Of a DNA stretch of 64,000 nucleotides, positions 50,709 through 60,236 are shown in pieces. Below the pieces are notes generated by a model. That model saw only the letters and a program-made list of their open reading frames with translations. It was not told the DNA's origin and ran no database searches. The stretch is from Kazachstania africana CBS 2517 (Eukaryota > Ascomycota > Saccharomycetes > Saccharomycetales > Saccharomycetaceae): positions 186,001 through 250,000 of the forward strand of contig NC_018945.1 in the NCBI RefSeq assembly GCF_000304475.1, written 5' to 3'. Both the position numbers and the translations under genes were made by a program. Within the stretch, counting starts at the first letter, position 1. Every line of letters starts with the position of its first letter.

Positions 50709-52196
50709 CTAATGTTCATGCGTGTGATGATGGTGGTGTTCCTCGTGCAATTCAATATCATTCTCGAGTATTTCAGTACCTTCAGCCTCTTCCACAAACT
50801 CAACATCTATCTTATTGATGTTTGGCACGTTCTTCTTAACTATACCTCGTAAATACTTTGTGACGTTTTCAAATTCGTCGATTCCTAATCTATTATCCCA
50901 TTTCTGCTGGGGTACTTGTAAAACTACTACGGCACGTAGATTCGGTCCAGACGAGAGAACTGTTAACCTTTTGATACTATATGGGTTATCGGAATTATTG
51001 TTCGATATGAGCTCAGTCAAGGAGTCTTTGATAGTGTCTTGTAACTTGATGTAGCGGTCATCAGTATTCGGAAGTGACTGGTCCGTCAATTCTCTTATGG
51101 CGGACATCATGCCTTCACCACCGGCCTTAATGACTAAACCGGATACAAGTACACCACCGAGCGCATCCAACGATTGTACATGGAATAAATAACTGGAGGT
51201 AATTGCAACTAGAGCTACAAGTGATGTTAAAGAATCTACTCTATGGTGCCAAGCGTTTGCCATTAAAACGTTGGAATTTGTACTAATGGCAATCTTTTTA
51301 GTAGCTTGAAATATCCATTCTTTAACAACAATGGATCCACCTGCAATCCATGCAGCGTTGATGTTAGTCATACCCTCTACTACTCCGTGTGAATGTCCAT
51401 GTGAATGTCCCATAAAACTACTAAATATTTCAATAAGTGTATGAGGAATTATAGGTCCAACGATAGCACACAACGAACTCCAGCCAATAGATACACCTGC
51501 TAATGCTAAAATTGTAGAGACAGCCAGTGAACCCACTGTTTCAACCTTACCATAACCGTATGGGAAGTCAGCAGTGGCTTTCTTAGAGGCAAACTTTACT
51601 GAGAACAAAGTCAGGAGATCTGATATCAGATCGCTGGCAGCGTGTACAGAGTCAGCCAAAAGGGCCTGGGAGTGGAACACAATCCCACCCACGAATTTGC
51701 CAAGAGCAATACCTACATTGATCGCCAGCCCTATCCATGTTATTCGTACCCCTGGATGTTTTTTGATTTCCTCTGTACTTAGTAAAAGAAATGGATTTGC
51801 ATCATGAGTATGTGTGTGACCATGACTCTGTGACATATTGGTATTGTTATTTGAGGCCAGAATCGGCTGATTGGATAAAATTCTTGAAATATGTTTGTTA
51901 GACCCTAAATGATACGAATCATTTTGTTCTGTCTCTGACTGTCTCATGTGTACATGGTCGTGAGTTTTAAAGGCATTTGCCAGATTATCTGCCGGGTTTA
52001 AGGCAGTACGCTTGTCTTTTGTTTTCTTATCCTCGATGGTAGCTGCCTTTGAAGAGCGTGTGACATTTTCGTCCACATACCTTACGGTCAATGAAACGTG
52101 AAATGCACGTATACTCGGTTTATTCAATATGCGTGCAACATTTCTGGAGTATTTCAGTTTACTAGCCGGCAGACTTAAAATATTGAGTCGTAGCAT
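50709..52196 (-). CDS. MMT2: Mitochondrial iron transporter of the cation diffusion facilitator family
   Basis: A 495-residue protein (Mmt2 is 484). The N-terminus (M-L-R-L-N-I-L-S-L-P-A-S-K) is basic and amphipathic, as expected for mitochondrial import. Five to six membrane segments follow. The metal-site residues of CDF proteins are present: L-L-A-D-S-V-H-A-A-S-D in helix 2 and N-A-W-H-H-R-V-D-S in helix 5. Histidine-rich loops (H-S-H-G-H-S-H-G and a C-terminal H-H-H-H-H-T-H-E-H) may bind metal. Mmt1/Mmt2 export iron from mitochondria in S. cerevisiae. Synteny with GRE1 matches YPL224C-YPL223C, and the sister pair is MMT1-SIP18. Confidence 0.9.
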   Translation of the reverse strand: MLRLNILSLPASKLKYSRNVARILNKPSIRAFHVSLTVRYVDENVTRSSKAATIEDKKTKDKRTALNPADNLANAFKTHDHVHMRQSETEQNDSYHLGSNKHISRILSNQPILASNNNTNMSQSHGHTHTHDANPFLLLSTEEIKKHPGVRITWIGLAINVGIALGKFVGGIVFHSQALLADSVHAASDLISDLLTLFSVKFASKKATADFPYGYGKVETVGSLAVSTILALAGVSIGWSSLCAIVGPIIPHTLIEIFSSFMGHSHGHSHGVVEGMTNINAAWIAGGSIVVKEWIFQATKKIAISTNSNVLMANAWHHRVDSLTSLVALVAITSSYLFHVQSLDALGGVLVSGLVIKAGGEGMMSAIRELTDQSLPNTDDRYIKLQDTIKDSLTELISNNNSDNPYSIKRLTVLSSGPNLRAVVVLQVPQQKWDNRLGIDEFENVTKYLRGIVKKNVPNINKIDVEFVEEAEGTEILENDIELHEEHHHHHTHEH

Positions 52197-52893
52197 ATTT
52201 ATCGTGAATCTGATCAGTCTTCCTTAGGAATAAAGCGAATCGAACTGTCACTTCAAACAAGCTTACTTGTAGTAAATATATGTGGTAAAGAGATCTATCA
52301 ATACTAATTCAATCAATTCAGGATGGTCTAGTAATAATGTAGGCTTCGAAAGAGTGTTTTTTATAGATTTCAAGTACACCCATGTTTTAGGTTGCTTACT
52401 TTTTTGCTGATGCTGATAGCCCTTCGAAGAAAAGCCCGTCCATTTCTATGAACAGAAGAAGTGAAGACGATGTGACAGCAACTATTAAACACACATGTTA
52501 CTCTCTCATCTCACTGACAGACTGCGTCATTATCAGGAGCTATATTTTTGCGTGGAGTGCCAATCACTGGTACAATTTCAGTCCTCAAATGAAAATTCTA
52601 TTTGGTCTCACTAAACTGTGACAGCATTTGTACTTGCCGTAAATAAACACTTGAGACTAGACACTTAGTTCAAGCCACTGCCTCTGGAAATTACAAGTAC
52701 TATTTGTTGCATAAATATCTTGCAGGAACACTTTAAAAAAGAACCAAAGTAACTAGAGTTAGAGTTTATATAGATTTCTTGACCAGCAAAAAAACATTGC
52801 ATATAATAAGCTAACTAATCAAAAGTATATATTGAGAGGGAGAAAAAAAAAGTTCTACACCATGGTAAAGCACTGCTAGACATTACTCCTCAT
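52197..52893. other. Intergenic region MMT2-GRE1
   Basis: About 700 bases containing the MMT2 promoter (minus strand) and the 3' region of the hydrophilin gene. I see no gene, tRNA or clear factor site. Confidence 0.5.
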
Positions 52894-53439
52894 CTACCAG
52901 TCTAAGTCCCTATCTTCATTCACATTAGCATTTCTTTGACCTCTTCCAGTTCTCTTAGATCTTTGTTGACCTGACGAGATAAATTGGTCTTCATCATCTT
53001 GTTCATAACCCATACCAGTGTTGCCTTGGTTGAAACCAGCACCACTTGGTTGTTGTTGTGTGCCATATGTGTCCTTGTCGTAACCTCCCATGCCACCTTG
53101 TTGTTGACTGCCAAATTGTTGGTTACCAAAATCTTGAGCATCATCGTTCATGCCCCAAGAACCTGGTTGAGTAGTACCACTCTGGTAAGCTTGGCCACTG
53201 GATGGATAGTCCTGACCGGACTGGTAGGTTTGACCGGACTGATAGCCTCGACCAGATTGGTAGCCTTGACCGGATTGATAGCCTTGACCGGATTGCATGG
53301 AATCATCCTGGTTGAAGCCTTGTTGCTGTTGTTGTCTTTGTTGACGGGTTTGACGACCTTGACGACCTTGTTGTTGTTGTTGGTTCTCATCGTCGTTGCC
53401 GTGCAATTTTTCAGTAAATTTGTTTAATAGGTTGGACAT
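52894..53439 (-). CDS. GRE1: Hydrophilin, GRE1/SIP18 family
   Basis: A 181-residue, very hydrophilic protein (Gre1 is 168) rich in Gln, Gly, Asp, Ser and Asn, without hydrophobic stretches. It starts M-S-N-L-L-N-K-F, the conserved Gre1/Sip18 N-terminus. Gln runs at about 20-40 and tandem G-Y-Q-S-G-Q units at about 50-80 follow. The C-terminus has an R-S-K-R-T-G-R-G motif and an acidic end (E-D-R-D-L-D-W). Hydrophilins accumulate under osmotic stress and desiccation and stabilise proteins. The MMT-adjacent position fits both GRE1 and SIP18, so the paralogue is not certain. Confidence 0.85.
   Translation of the reverse strand: MSNLLNKFTEKLHGNDDENQQQQQGRQGRQTRQQRQQQQQGFNQDDSMQSGQGYQSGQGYQSGRGYQSGQTYQSGQDYPSSGQAYQSGTTQPGSWGMNDDAQDFGNQQFGSQQQGGMGGYDKDTYGTQQQPSGAGFNQGNTGMGYEQDDEDQFISSGQQRSKRTGRGQRNANVNEDRDLDW
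53214..53285. repeat. Four tandem 18-base units in the hydrophilin gene
   Basis: Four full 18-base units encode G-Y-Q-S-G-Q (with one Arg variant), with partly decayed copies on both sides. The units differ by two to four bases, so the array has been stable for some time, but it remains a likely site of copy-number change. Confidence 0.9.
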
Positions 53440-54620
53440 CTTTGTATTGTTATTGTATCTTCTATGATGATATTTCAGTAATGGAGAGATCTACAATTTA
53501 ATTGCTAATGGCTCTACTTTTATATTAATTGGAAACTGGTGGAAAATTAAGGTGAATTATTCAAGATCAATTAAAAGGATACTTGTGAAGGAGATTACTA
53601 GTGGACTTCAATTTAAGGTCCATAATATTTCATGTACTTAATGAAAGGTCTGGATCATAAGACTCTAAACCTACGTAATTTCAAAAGGTTTTCGCTGACA
53701 CTCCTAAGATTAAGACGATTCTAAAAATAATCGTAATTTACCTTACATTTATTCATAAAAAGAAATTAGACGCTTCACCAGCTATAGTGCGTTTGTTGAT
53801 AGTTGGTTGAAACATTTTTACATATCGACTACACTTCAAGTTCTGGACGTTTTGAGATTACTCCCAAATTGAAAACTTATTTGACTAATAAATTCCCTTA
53901 ATTCAGATCATATTTTTCAGCTGATACAAAAAGAAACATCTCAATTATAGACAGGGATATAGTGGAAGTTGCATATATCAGCAAAAAGGAATGTTACTCT
54001 ATGTAGTAGTGTGGTGTAAGATGGACGTGACCCTTATTACGTGTTATCCAGCTTGTTGTAACTTGAGCTCCTCTTGAATATAGAGTTAGTAACCGAGTGC
54101 CGGGACTGACACCCTCCACTTGTGGATCCATTCATTAGAGACGTATGAGCTGGTTAGCGGAAACTAGCGTACCCTTAGAAGATGGATGAATTTAAAGCGG
54201 GAGATGATGGGCTTATACCTTTTGCATGCAAGGGAAACAAGGCTTATGTTCTCCTAGCAGCTGCGGACATTATCCAGTCGTCCAAACTTCTGCTGTTCGG
54301 AGAATTAAAACACGAAGGTGGTCCTGATGTGGGTTTAATGACGCAAGAGGAGATGATATTTTTCGTAGTCAATTAGCAAAGATTCATTTGTTTTGAGGAC
54401 ATAATATTCATTATCGTTGCTATCCTTTTTTTTTTGGTCAATGACGAACGACATCTTGTGGTTTATTGGGTTCCGAGTATCTTGCCCAAGAAAATATTCT
54501 CCCGCCAGTTGATGCTGATTCATTGAGGGGATTATTGAAGATTTTGCTTTAAGATATGAATTTATCTTTGTGAGACAGTTTGTAGGATTAACATGTTTAA
54601 TATTAAGCAAAACTAAATGG
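53440..54620. promoter_or_regulatory. Region between GRE1 and FMP40
   Basis: About 1.2 kb upstream of both divergent genes. The first part (53440-54000) is ordinary AT-rich promoter DNA. From about 54000 to 54370 the base composition is visibly richer in G and C and contains a 64-codon open frame (separate entry). A ten-T run followed by GG lies near 54426-54437. Confidence 0.45.
54182..54376 (+). CDS. Unassigned small open reading frame (64 codons)
   Basis: Starts at a real ATG and ends with TAG. The peptide begins M-D-E-F-K-A-G-D-D-G and contains an alanine/leucine stretch (V-L-L-A-A-A-D-I-I). I recognise no family. Its base composition is richer in G and C than neighbouring non-coding DNA, which argues slightly against chance, but codon choice (GCG, GGG, CTG, TCG) is not that of a well-expressed yeast gene. 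It could be a small protein, a relic of a lost gene, part of a non-coding RNA, or nothing. Confidence 0.2.
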   Translation: MDEFKAGDDGLIPFACKGNKAYVLLAAADIIQSSKLLLFGELKHEGGPDVGLMTQEEMIFFVVN

Positions 54621-56711
54621 ATGAGACTTAGTCGCAAGTACTTTAAAGGCTGTATTTGTTTCGAACGCTTATCTACAATTCGACGAGCAATGCCAGAGAA
54701 AATCAAAATCTTTGATGCTTTAAGAAACTCCGGGAAATCTAGTGTCATCGATAAGCTAACTCCAGATAGGTGGCTTCCAAATGTCACAGCAGCCATAAAT
54801 CTAGTTGAAAACACCACTTCTACCGATGCCGAAAGGATTAAAGCCTTTCATACTCCAAGAATTGTATCCAAAGGTAGCCATTTCGCATTTTGCTTGCCTA
54901 CCAAAAGACAATACGTTAGATGCTTGATAAATTCTCGTAATGCTCTTGATGATTTCAATTTATCCTTAGACGACAATCTTATCAAGATATTCAATGGAGA
55001 GAAAGTATACTACGATAAAGAAAAGAATATTTTCTCCTATAGTCTAGCATATGCAGGTTTCCAATTTGGAGAATTCGCGGGACAGCTAGGTGACGGTAGA
55101 TTGGTAAATTTGTTTGACCTACCCGACAAAAGCAAAACATACCAGACATTCCAGTTGAAAGGATGTGGTATAACTCCGTTCTCACGATTTGGGGATGGTA
55201 AAGCAGTCTTAAGGTCAAGTATAAGAGAATTTATCATTAGCGAGGCTCTTTTCAATATAGGTATTCCATCAACAAGGGCAATTCAATTGTCATCTTTGCC
55301 TGGAACAAAAGCTCTTAGAAATGGTATGGAACCATGTGCTGTAGTTTGTAGATTCGCTCCAAGCTGGATTCGGTTGGGCAATTTCAATCTTTTCAGGAGG
55401 AGGCCTGACCCAAAAGGTTTGGTCGCATTGTCAGATTATTGCATTGAGAATGTTTTTGATAATGGGAGAGGATTCCCTAAGGATATAGATTTGAATCATT
55501 TCACTAGGGACTACTTTCCAGATGCAGATGAAAATGTAGCAGCAGAGGAACATTCAAAGCTGCGTGATGGCCTTACAAAATATGCTCTGTTCTTTAGGCA
55601 TGTTGTCAATCTTAATGCTGAGTGTGTCGCATACTGGCAAGCGTACGGATTTCTAAATGGGGTCCTAAATACAGATAACACATCAATAATGGGAATATCA
55701 ATGGATTTTGGGCCGTTCAACTTTTTAGATAGGTTTCAACCTGATTTTACCCCGAACCATGACGACTCAATGAAACGTTATAGTTTTGAAAACCAACCTG
55801 GTGTCATATTGTGGAATCTCATACAATTCGCGCAAGATATTGCTCTGTTATTAGGGGCAGATGAATCAATGATAGGCAATATTACAGAGATTGATTTAAC
55901 TAAACTTGACGATGGCACTGAGGCGAAAATGCTTGAAAGACTGAATAAAATAATAAGATTGAGTGTGAATGAATATAAATTCCACTTCACCGCAAAGTAT
56001 GGAGACTTGTTCGCAAAGAGATTGGGAATAGATTTGGGCATAGATATTTCAAATTGTACCGATCAGACGTCTATTCAGAGAGTTGCAGAAGTTATTACTG
56101 AATTTTGTTCAGTTATCGTCGAGCCACTACTTAAAATCTTACAAACAACGAAGATTGATTATAATAACTTTTTCGTCAACCTTCAAAACTACCAGGGTAA
56201 TTTTTTCGACACTGACACAACTGCTTTCGCCGGTTTAGACAAAGAATTTGTATCGATCTTTTTCAATGAATCACAGATTGAGCAGTTGTTAAGGTTTGAA
56301 AAGGATCGCAAGTCGCAGCTGTCTAATAATGGGGAGATTCGTCTTATGAAAGATATATTAGAGGACCTGAAGGCATGGACTAAATGTTACACGGATTTAG
56401 TTACCAATCACCAGGTAAGAAGAGAAATAGCCCGAAAGTTCAATCCATTATTTATCCCCAGGAGTTGGATTTTCGATCAAGTCATTGATGATTTGACGAT
56501 ACGGCAAAAGGATGTATTGGAAAACCCAGATTCAGAGCTGGACACCTCCCTGCTACAAAAATTACATTTAATGAGCTCCTATCCATACGATCCCAGTAAG
56601 TGGGATAAATCTATAAGAAATGATGTTGTTGAAAGTTGGACCACTTTGGAGCATTCCTGGAAAAGGCAAGATACAGCCAAATATATGAAACAGGCCACTT
56701 GTTCAAGTTAG
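54621..56711 (+). CDS. FMP40: Mitochondrial SelO-family protein AMPylase Fmp40
   Basis: A 696-residue protein (Fmp40 is 688). The first in-frame ATG is 54621; the open codons before it start only at a non-ATG codon. The N-terminus M-R-L-S-R-K-Y-F-K-G-C is a good mitochondrial import signal. The pseudokinase-like SelO fold follows, with the family motifs G-R-F-G-D-G (as R-F-G-D-G-K), N-T-D-N-T-S-I-M-G and M-D-F-G-P-F. The usual histidine before G-V-L-N-T-D-N is an asparagine here. The C-terminus ends T-C-S-S, with cysteine where animal SelO has selenocysteine. SelO proteins AMPylate redox proteins such as glutaredoxins. It precedes FLC1, as YPL222W does, but a Lon gene is inserted between. Confidence 0.92.
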   Translation: MRLSRKYFKGCICFERLSTIRRAMPEKIKIFDALRNSGKSSVIDKLTPDRWLPNVTAAINLVENTTSTDAERIKAFHTPRIVSKGSHFAFCLPTKRQYVRCLINSRNALDDFNLSLDDNLIKIFNGEKVYYDKEKNIFSYSLAYAGFQFGEFAGQLGDGRLVNLFDLPDKSKTYQTFQLKGCGITPFSRFGDGKAVLRSSIREFIISEALFNIGIPSTRAIQLSSLPGTKALRNGMEPCAVVCRFAPSWIRLGNFNLFRRRPDPKGLVALSDYCIENVFDNGRGFPKDIDLNHFTRDYFPDADENVAAEEHSKLRDGLTKYALFFRHVVNLNAECVAYWQAYGFLNGVLNTDNTSIMGISMDFGPFNFLDRFQPDFTPNHDDSMKRYSFENQPGVILWNLIQFAQDIALLLGADESMIGNITEIDLTKLDDGTEAKMLERLNKIIRLSVNEYKFHFTAKYGDLFAKRLGIDLGIDISNCTDQTSIQRVAEVITEFCSVIVEPLLKILQTTKIDYNNFFVNLQNYQGNFFDTDTTAFAGLDKEFVSIFFNESQIEQLLRFEKDRKSQLSNNGEIRLMKDILEDLKAWTKCYTDLVTNHQVRREIARKFNPLFIPRSWIFDQVIDDLTIRQKDVLENPDSELDTSLLQKLHLMSSYPYDPSKWDKSIRNDVVESWTTLEHSWKRQDTAKYMKQATCSS

Positions 56712-57254
56712 ATATAAGCCAATATTTTACGTATTTTCGAAAAAGCTTTGTTGGTTCATAGACTCTATAAACCCTACAACAACAAATATTTTAATGGTCA
56801 CTCTCTCCATGTAGAAAAAATTCTGGGATGAACTGAGTTTTCTTGGCAGTGAAGAGATAATAATAATTAAATCTCTAGATGACTTGGAATGAAAGGCCGT
56901 ATTCCTCTACTACCAAGACAATAACCCTTTGTTAGACGGGAAATTCCTATATACATGTTAACATTTATATCGATTTTGCATTATCTTTATTATCGTAACG
57001 ACTGATTCACGTAGGTTAATTGAACTTTTTATAAACTGACACTGTCTATGGCTCCTCACAACTATGAATCTTCGGAACATTTCTTTTATTAGGAACGCGG
57101 AGCGGGGGACGGACTTTCTTTTTTGAAATACGTAATAAGACTGAGCTCCGGAAAAAGTTCATTTTTATATAAGAGCACTGAACAAGTTTTGAAAAGTTGT
57201 CAAATACATTCCTAACAGGTACACCAAAAAGTAAAGATACTTAGAGGGCTCATA
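56712..57254. other. Intergenic region FMP40-LON
   Basis: About 540 bases, with the FMP40 3' UTR and the promoter of the Lon gene. A GC-rich patch (GCGGAGCGGGGGACGG, about 57101-57116) lies about 140 bases before the Lon ATG and is a possible zinc-finger factor site. TATATAAGAG at about 57166 is a likely TATA element. Confidence 0.5.
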
Positions 57255-60236
57255 ATGTTGTTCAAGAAGCCAAACATGTGTACAGAGTTTGTAATACCCT
57301 GTTTCACTTTAAACAGTGTACCTTCTGTTGTCGTTTTACCAGGTGTTTTATGTGACATCACCTTAACAAAGTCATTGTCTGACTCTCTTTTAACATATCT
57401 GAACATGCATAAGGAAGACGCTACTATTGATGCACATATTGTCAGTAAAATTTCCGATCAATGTAAAGTAATCCAGCCGGGGAAAGGTGCACAAAAAGTG
57501 CCAGATAACAAAGACCGTTTTTACATATGTTTACTGCCTGCAAATAACTCTAAGGCTGATATTGGATGTATTTGTGCCATCGAGCAAGTGAGCTATCTGG
57601 ACGGCTCGACAACCAAAGTCTCTTTTATGGCATTACAAAGGGCTCGGGTTAAGGAGCCGCTTTTGAACTCTGGTGATAACTTCTGGCTTTCTCCAGTTTC
57701 TTTGTATGATGAATTTTCCATTTTGACCAAAACTGTGAACACAAAGGATGTCCTAAATATGGCTATGGAAATAATTAAAACTATAGATATGCTAGAGGTG
57801 ACGCTGACTAAATTTAATAATAAATACAAAACAGCTGCAAATAGTGGTAATTCCCAAGAGCATTATCTACTACTATCTCCTTTATCAAATGCTTTATTTT
57901 TTCAATTAAATTCAGAACAATTCAATAGGTCATGGTCTCATATCAGAGTTGAAGCGGAAGCGCTCAAAAGCTCTCTCGTTTTAGATGCCCCAACTGAGTC
58001 AAATTTGACGAATTTTGGACTGATTGATATCTTGACCACAGTTCTGCCTATCTCAAAGACATTTAGACTTGATATCTTAAATTGCCTTGAAATTAGAGAA
58101 AGGTTTACTACTTTCGAAAAAATTGTCAAATATTTCTTCATGATTTTTGCTAATTTATACGATTCCACAGAATATATTAGAAATTTTTATTCAAATGCCA
58201 ACACTTTAGAGAAGGCCAACCTGATTGCAAATCAACTAAAGTCATTGAAGATTTTTATTGAAGATGTCAAAGCCAATAATACTGCGGTTGCATCCAACAG
58301 TGGCAATAAGATGGGTAGACTTTTAGCGCCAACATCTAAAAATCAGCAAATCAGGACCGAGAGAACCAAAAATTATGCAGAGGAAGAGGAAGATTATGAA
58401 GAGGAAGAAGATGATGATTTTGACGAGTTGAAGTCAGTTAAAAGATTTATCAAGAAACTTCCGAAGTTGAATATCCATCCAGATGGGAAAAAACTCTTGG
58501 TTAAAGATTATAAGAGATTGATGAAGATGTCTTTTCAAAAGACGAACTCAGAATACCAACAGCTTAGAAATTATTTTGATATTATAATGGATATACCATT
58601 TGACAAATTCTCGAAGGAGGAAAAAATTGATATATCAAATTGTAAGTCCAAATTAGATGTAGAGCATTTTGGTTTACTTTCAGTTAAGAAAAGGCTATTG
58701 GAATACCTTTCAGTATTGAAATTGAATCAGTTAATCCCAAAGAATCAGAATAAATGCCGTCCACCCATTTTGTTACTAGTTGGGCCACCTGGTGTTGGTA
58801 AAACTTCTATTGTCAGATCCATAGCAAGTGTTTTGAATAGGAAGTACCAGAGGATTTCCCTAGGTGGCGTCTATAATGAGGCAGATATCAGAGGTCATAG
58901 AAGAACGTATGTTGGTGCAATGTGTGGGTCGATCATAAATGCTCTTCGTAAAGCCAGTACTATGAATCCGTTAATTTTACTAGATGAGATTGATAAGATT
59001 GGTACTTCGCCTGCAGGTCGCACTAATACAGGGGATCCAAGTTCAGCATTGTTGGAGACCTTGGACTTTGAACAGAATTTCTCATTCATGGATCACTATG
59101 TGGGGCTTCCTATTGATTTGTCCCAAGTGTTATTTATTTGCACAGCAAATGACTTGAGCACAATTTCAAGGCCTTTATTAGACCGTATGGAAGTTATTAA
59201 GATACCTGGGTATACACTAGAAGAAAAGATAGAAATCGGTTCTAAATTTCTATTGCCCAAACAGATCAAACAAAATGGATTAAATCAAATCAATGGTGCA
59301 TTTAACTTGGATCAAGAAGCATGGGAATCACTGGTGAGTGGATATACACGAGAGCCAGGTGTGCGTAATTTGGAGAGGCAGATAGCGAAGATAGTTCGCG
59401 GTAAAGTAGTAGAATATATTGAAGACCCGCGTAGAAAGGAAAGCAAAACTGTTGATAAGCAAGAGTTGCATAAATACCTGGGATTTCCCTTACATCCTAT
59501 TACAAAAGAATTACTGAGCGATATTCCATGGGCTTCCAAAGAGGGTATTGTAAATGGGCTATCATATAATTCTGATGGTACGGGTAGTGTTTTAATATTT
59601 GAAATAGTAAGAACAGGACCATGTAAGGGCAGCCACAGTGGGCCAGTGATCAAATCGACTGGTAATTTAGGAAATGTGCTTCAAGAGTCTATTGATATTG
59701 GTTGTAGTCTTGTAAAAACTATAATCAGAAGAGGACTATTAGGTGATGTGCATAAATCCAATGTGGAGACGTTTTTCACAAGTGAATACCACCTCCACGC
59801 ACCTATGGGAAGCATTCAAAAGGATGGGCCCAGTGCTGGTATGGCTATCACAATGGCATTGCTGTCCTTAGCAACTGGGAGACCCATTGATCCGACATTG
59901 TGTATGACTGGTGAAATTACGTTGAGAGGGAAAGTGCTACCTATTGGAGGATTGAAACAGAAGTTGTTAGGTGCTAAAATGTATGGAATGAAGAGAGTTC
60001 TCGTACCATACGGTAATAAGCAAGATGTTATTGAATCTATAACGGATGACATTGATTTATTTATGAAAAGTAGTAATCAAAATGAAATCCATCTCGTTCA
60101 CGACAAAATGGGGTTATCACTAGCATACGTGAACAATATTTACGAAGCCATTGCAGCAATTTGGCCTGACCTAAGCCTAGAGGGATTAACCACCGTGCAC
60201 AAAGTATTTGAAAACAATTTCAAAAGCAAGTTTTAA
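57255..60236 (+). CDS. Peroxisomal-type Lon protease (LONP2-like)
   Basis: A 993-residue ATP-dependent Lon protease. An N-terminal substrate domain (about 1-260) contains V-V-L-P-G-V-L and the R-A-R-V-K segment. An acidic linker (about 375-395) follows. Walker A is G-P-P-G-V-G-K-T near 511 and Walker B is I-L-L-D-E-I-D-K near 574. The serine-lysine dyad is intact: S860 in G-P-S-A-G-M and K903 in G-G-L-K-Q-K. No mitochondrial leader is visible, unlike Pim1. The protein ends S-K-F, a weak variant of the PTS1 peroxisome signal. These features fit the peroxisomal Lon of other yeasts, which degrades damaged matrix proteins. S. cerevisiae has no gene here between FMP40 and FLC1 and, to my knowledge, no peroxisomal Lon. 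Confidence 0.85.
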   Translation: MLFKKPNMCTEFVIPCFTLNSVPSVVVLPGVLCDITLTKSLSDSLLTYLNMHKEDATIDAHIVSKISDQCKVIQPGKGAQKVPDNKDRFYICLLPANNSKADIGCICAIEQVSYLDGSTTKVSFMALQRARVKEPLLNSGDNFWLSPVSLYDEFSILTKTVNTKDVLNMAMEIIKTIDMLEVTLTKFNNKYKTAANSGNSQEHYLLLSPLSNALFFQLNSEQFNRSWSHIRVEAEALKSSLVLDAPTESNLTNFGLIDILTTVLPISKTFRLDILNCLEIRERFTTFEKIVKYFFMIFANLYDSTEYIRNFYSNANTLEKANLIANQLKSLKIFIEDVKANNTAVASNSGNKMGRLLAPTSKNQQIRTERTKNYAEEEEDYEEEEDDDFDELKSVKRFIKKLPKLNIHPDGKKLLVKDYKRLMKMSFQKTNSEYQQLRNYFDIIMDIPFDKFSKEEKIDISNCKSKLDVEHFGLLSVKKRLLEYLSVLKLNQLIPKNQNKCRPPILLLVGPPGVGKTSIVRSIASVLNRKYQRISLGGVYNEADIRGHRRTYVGAMCGSIINALRKASTMNPLILLDEIDKIGTSPAGRTNTGDPSSALLETLDFEQNFSFMDHYVGLPIDLSQVLFICTANDLSTISRPLLDRMEVIKIPGYTLEEKIEIGSKFLLPKQIKQNGLNQINGAFNLDQEAWESLVSGYTREPGVRNLERQIAKIVRGKVVEYIEDPRRKESKTVDKQELHKYLGFPLHPITKELLSDIPWASKEGIVNGLSYNSDGTGSVLIFEIVRTGPCKGSHSGPVIKSTGNLGNVLQESIDIGCSLVKTIIRRGLLGDVHKSNVETFFTSEYHLHAPMGSIQKDGPSAGMAITMALLSLATGRPIDPTLCMTGEITLRGKVLPIGGLKQKLLGAKMYGMKRVLVPYGNKQDVIESITDDIDLFMKSSNQNEIHLVHDKMGLSLAYVNNIYEAIAAIWPDLSLEGLTTVHKVFENNFKSKF

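Noticed and set aside
54000..54060. Telomerase RNA template-like GTGTGGTG sequence
   Set aside because: One short TG-rich octamer is not enough; no long RNA with Est1, Ku or Sm elements could be laid out, and the locus does not match TLC1.
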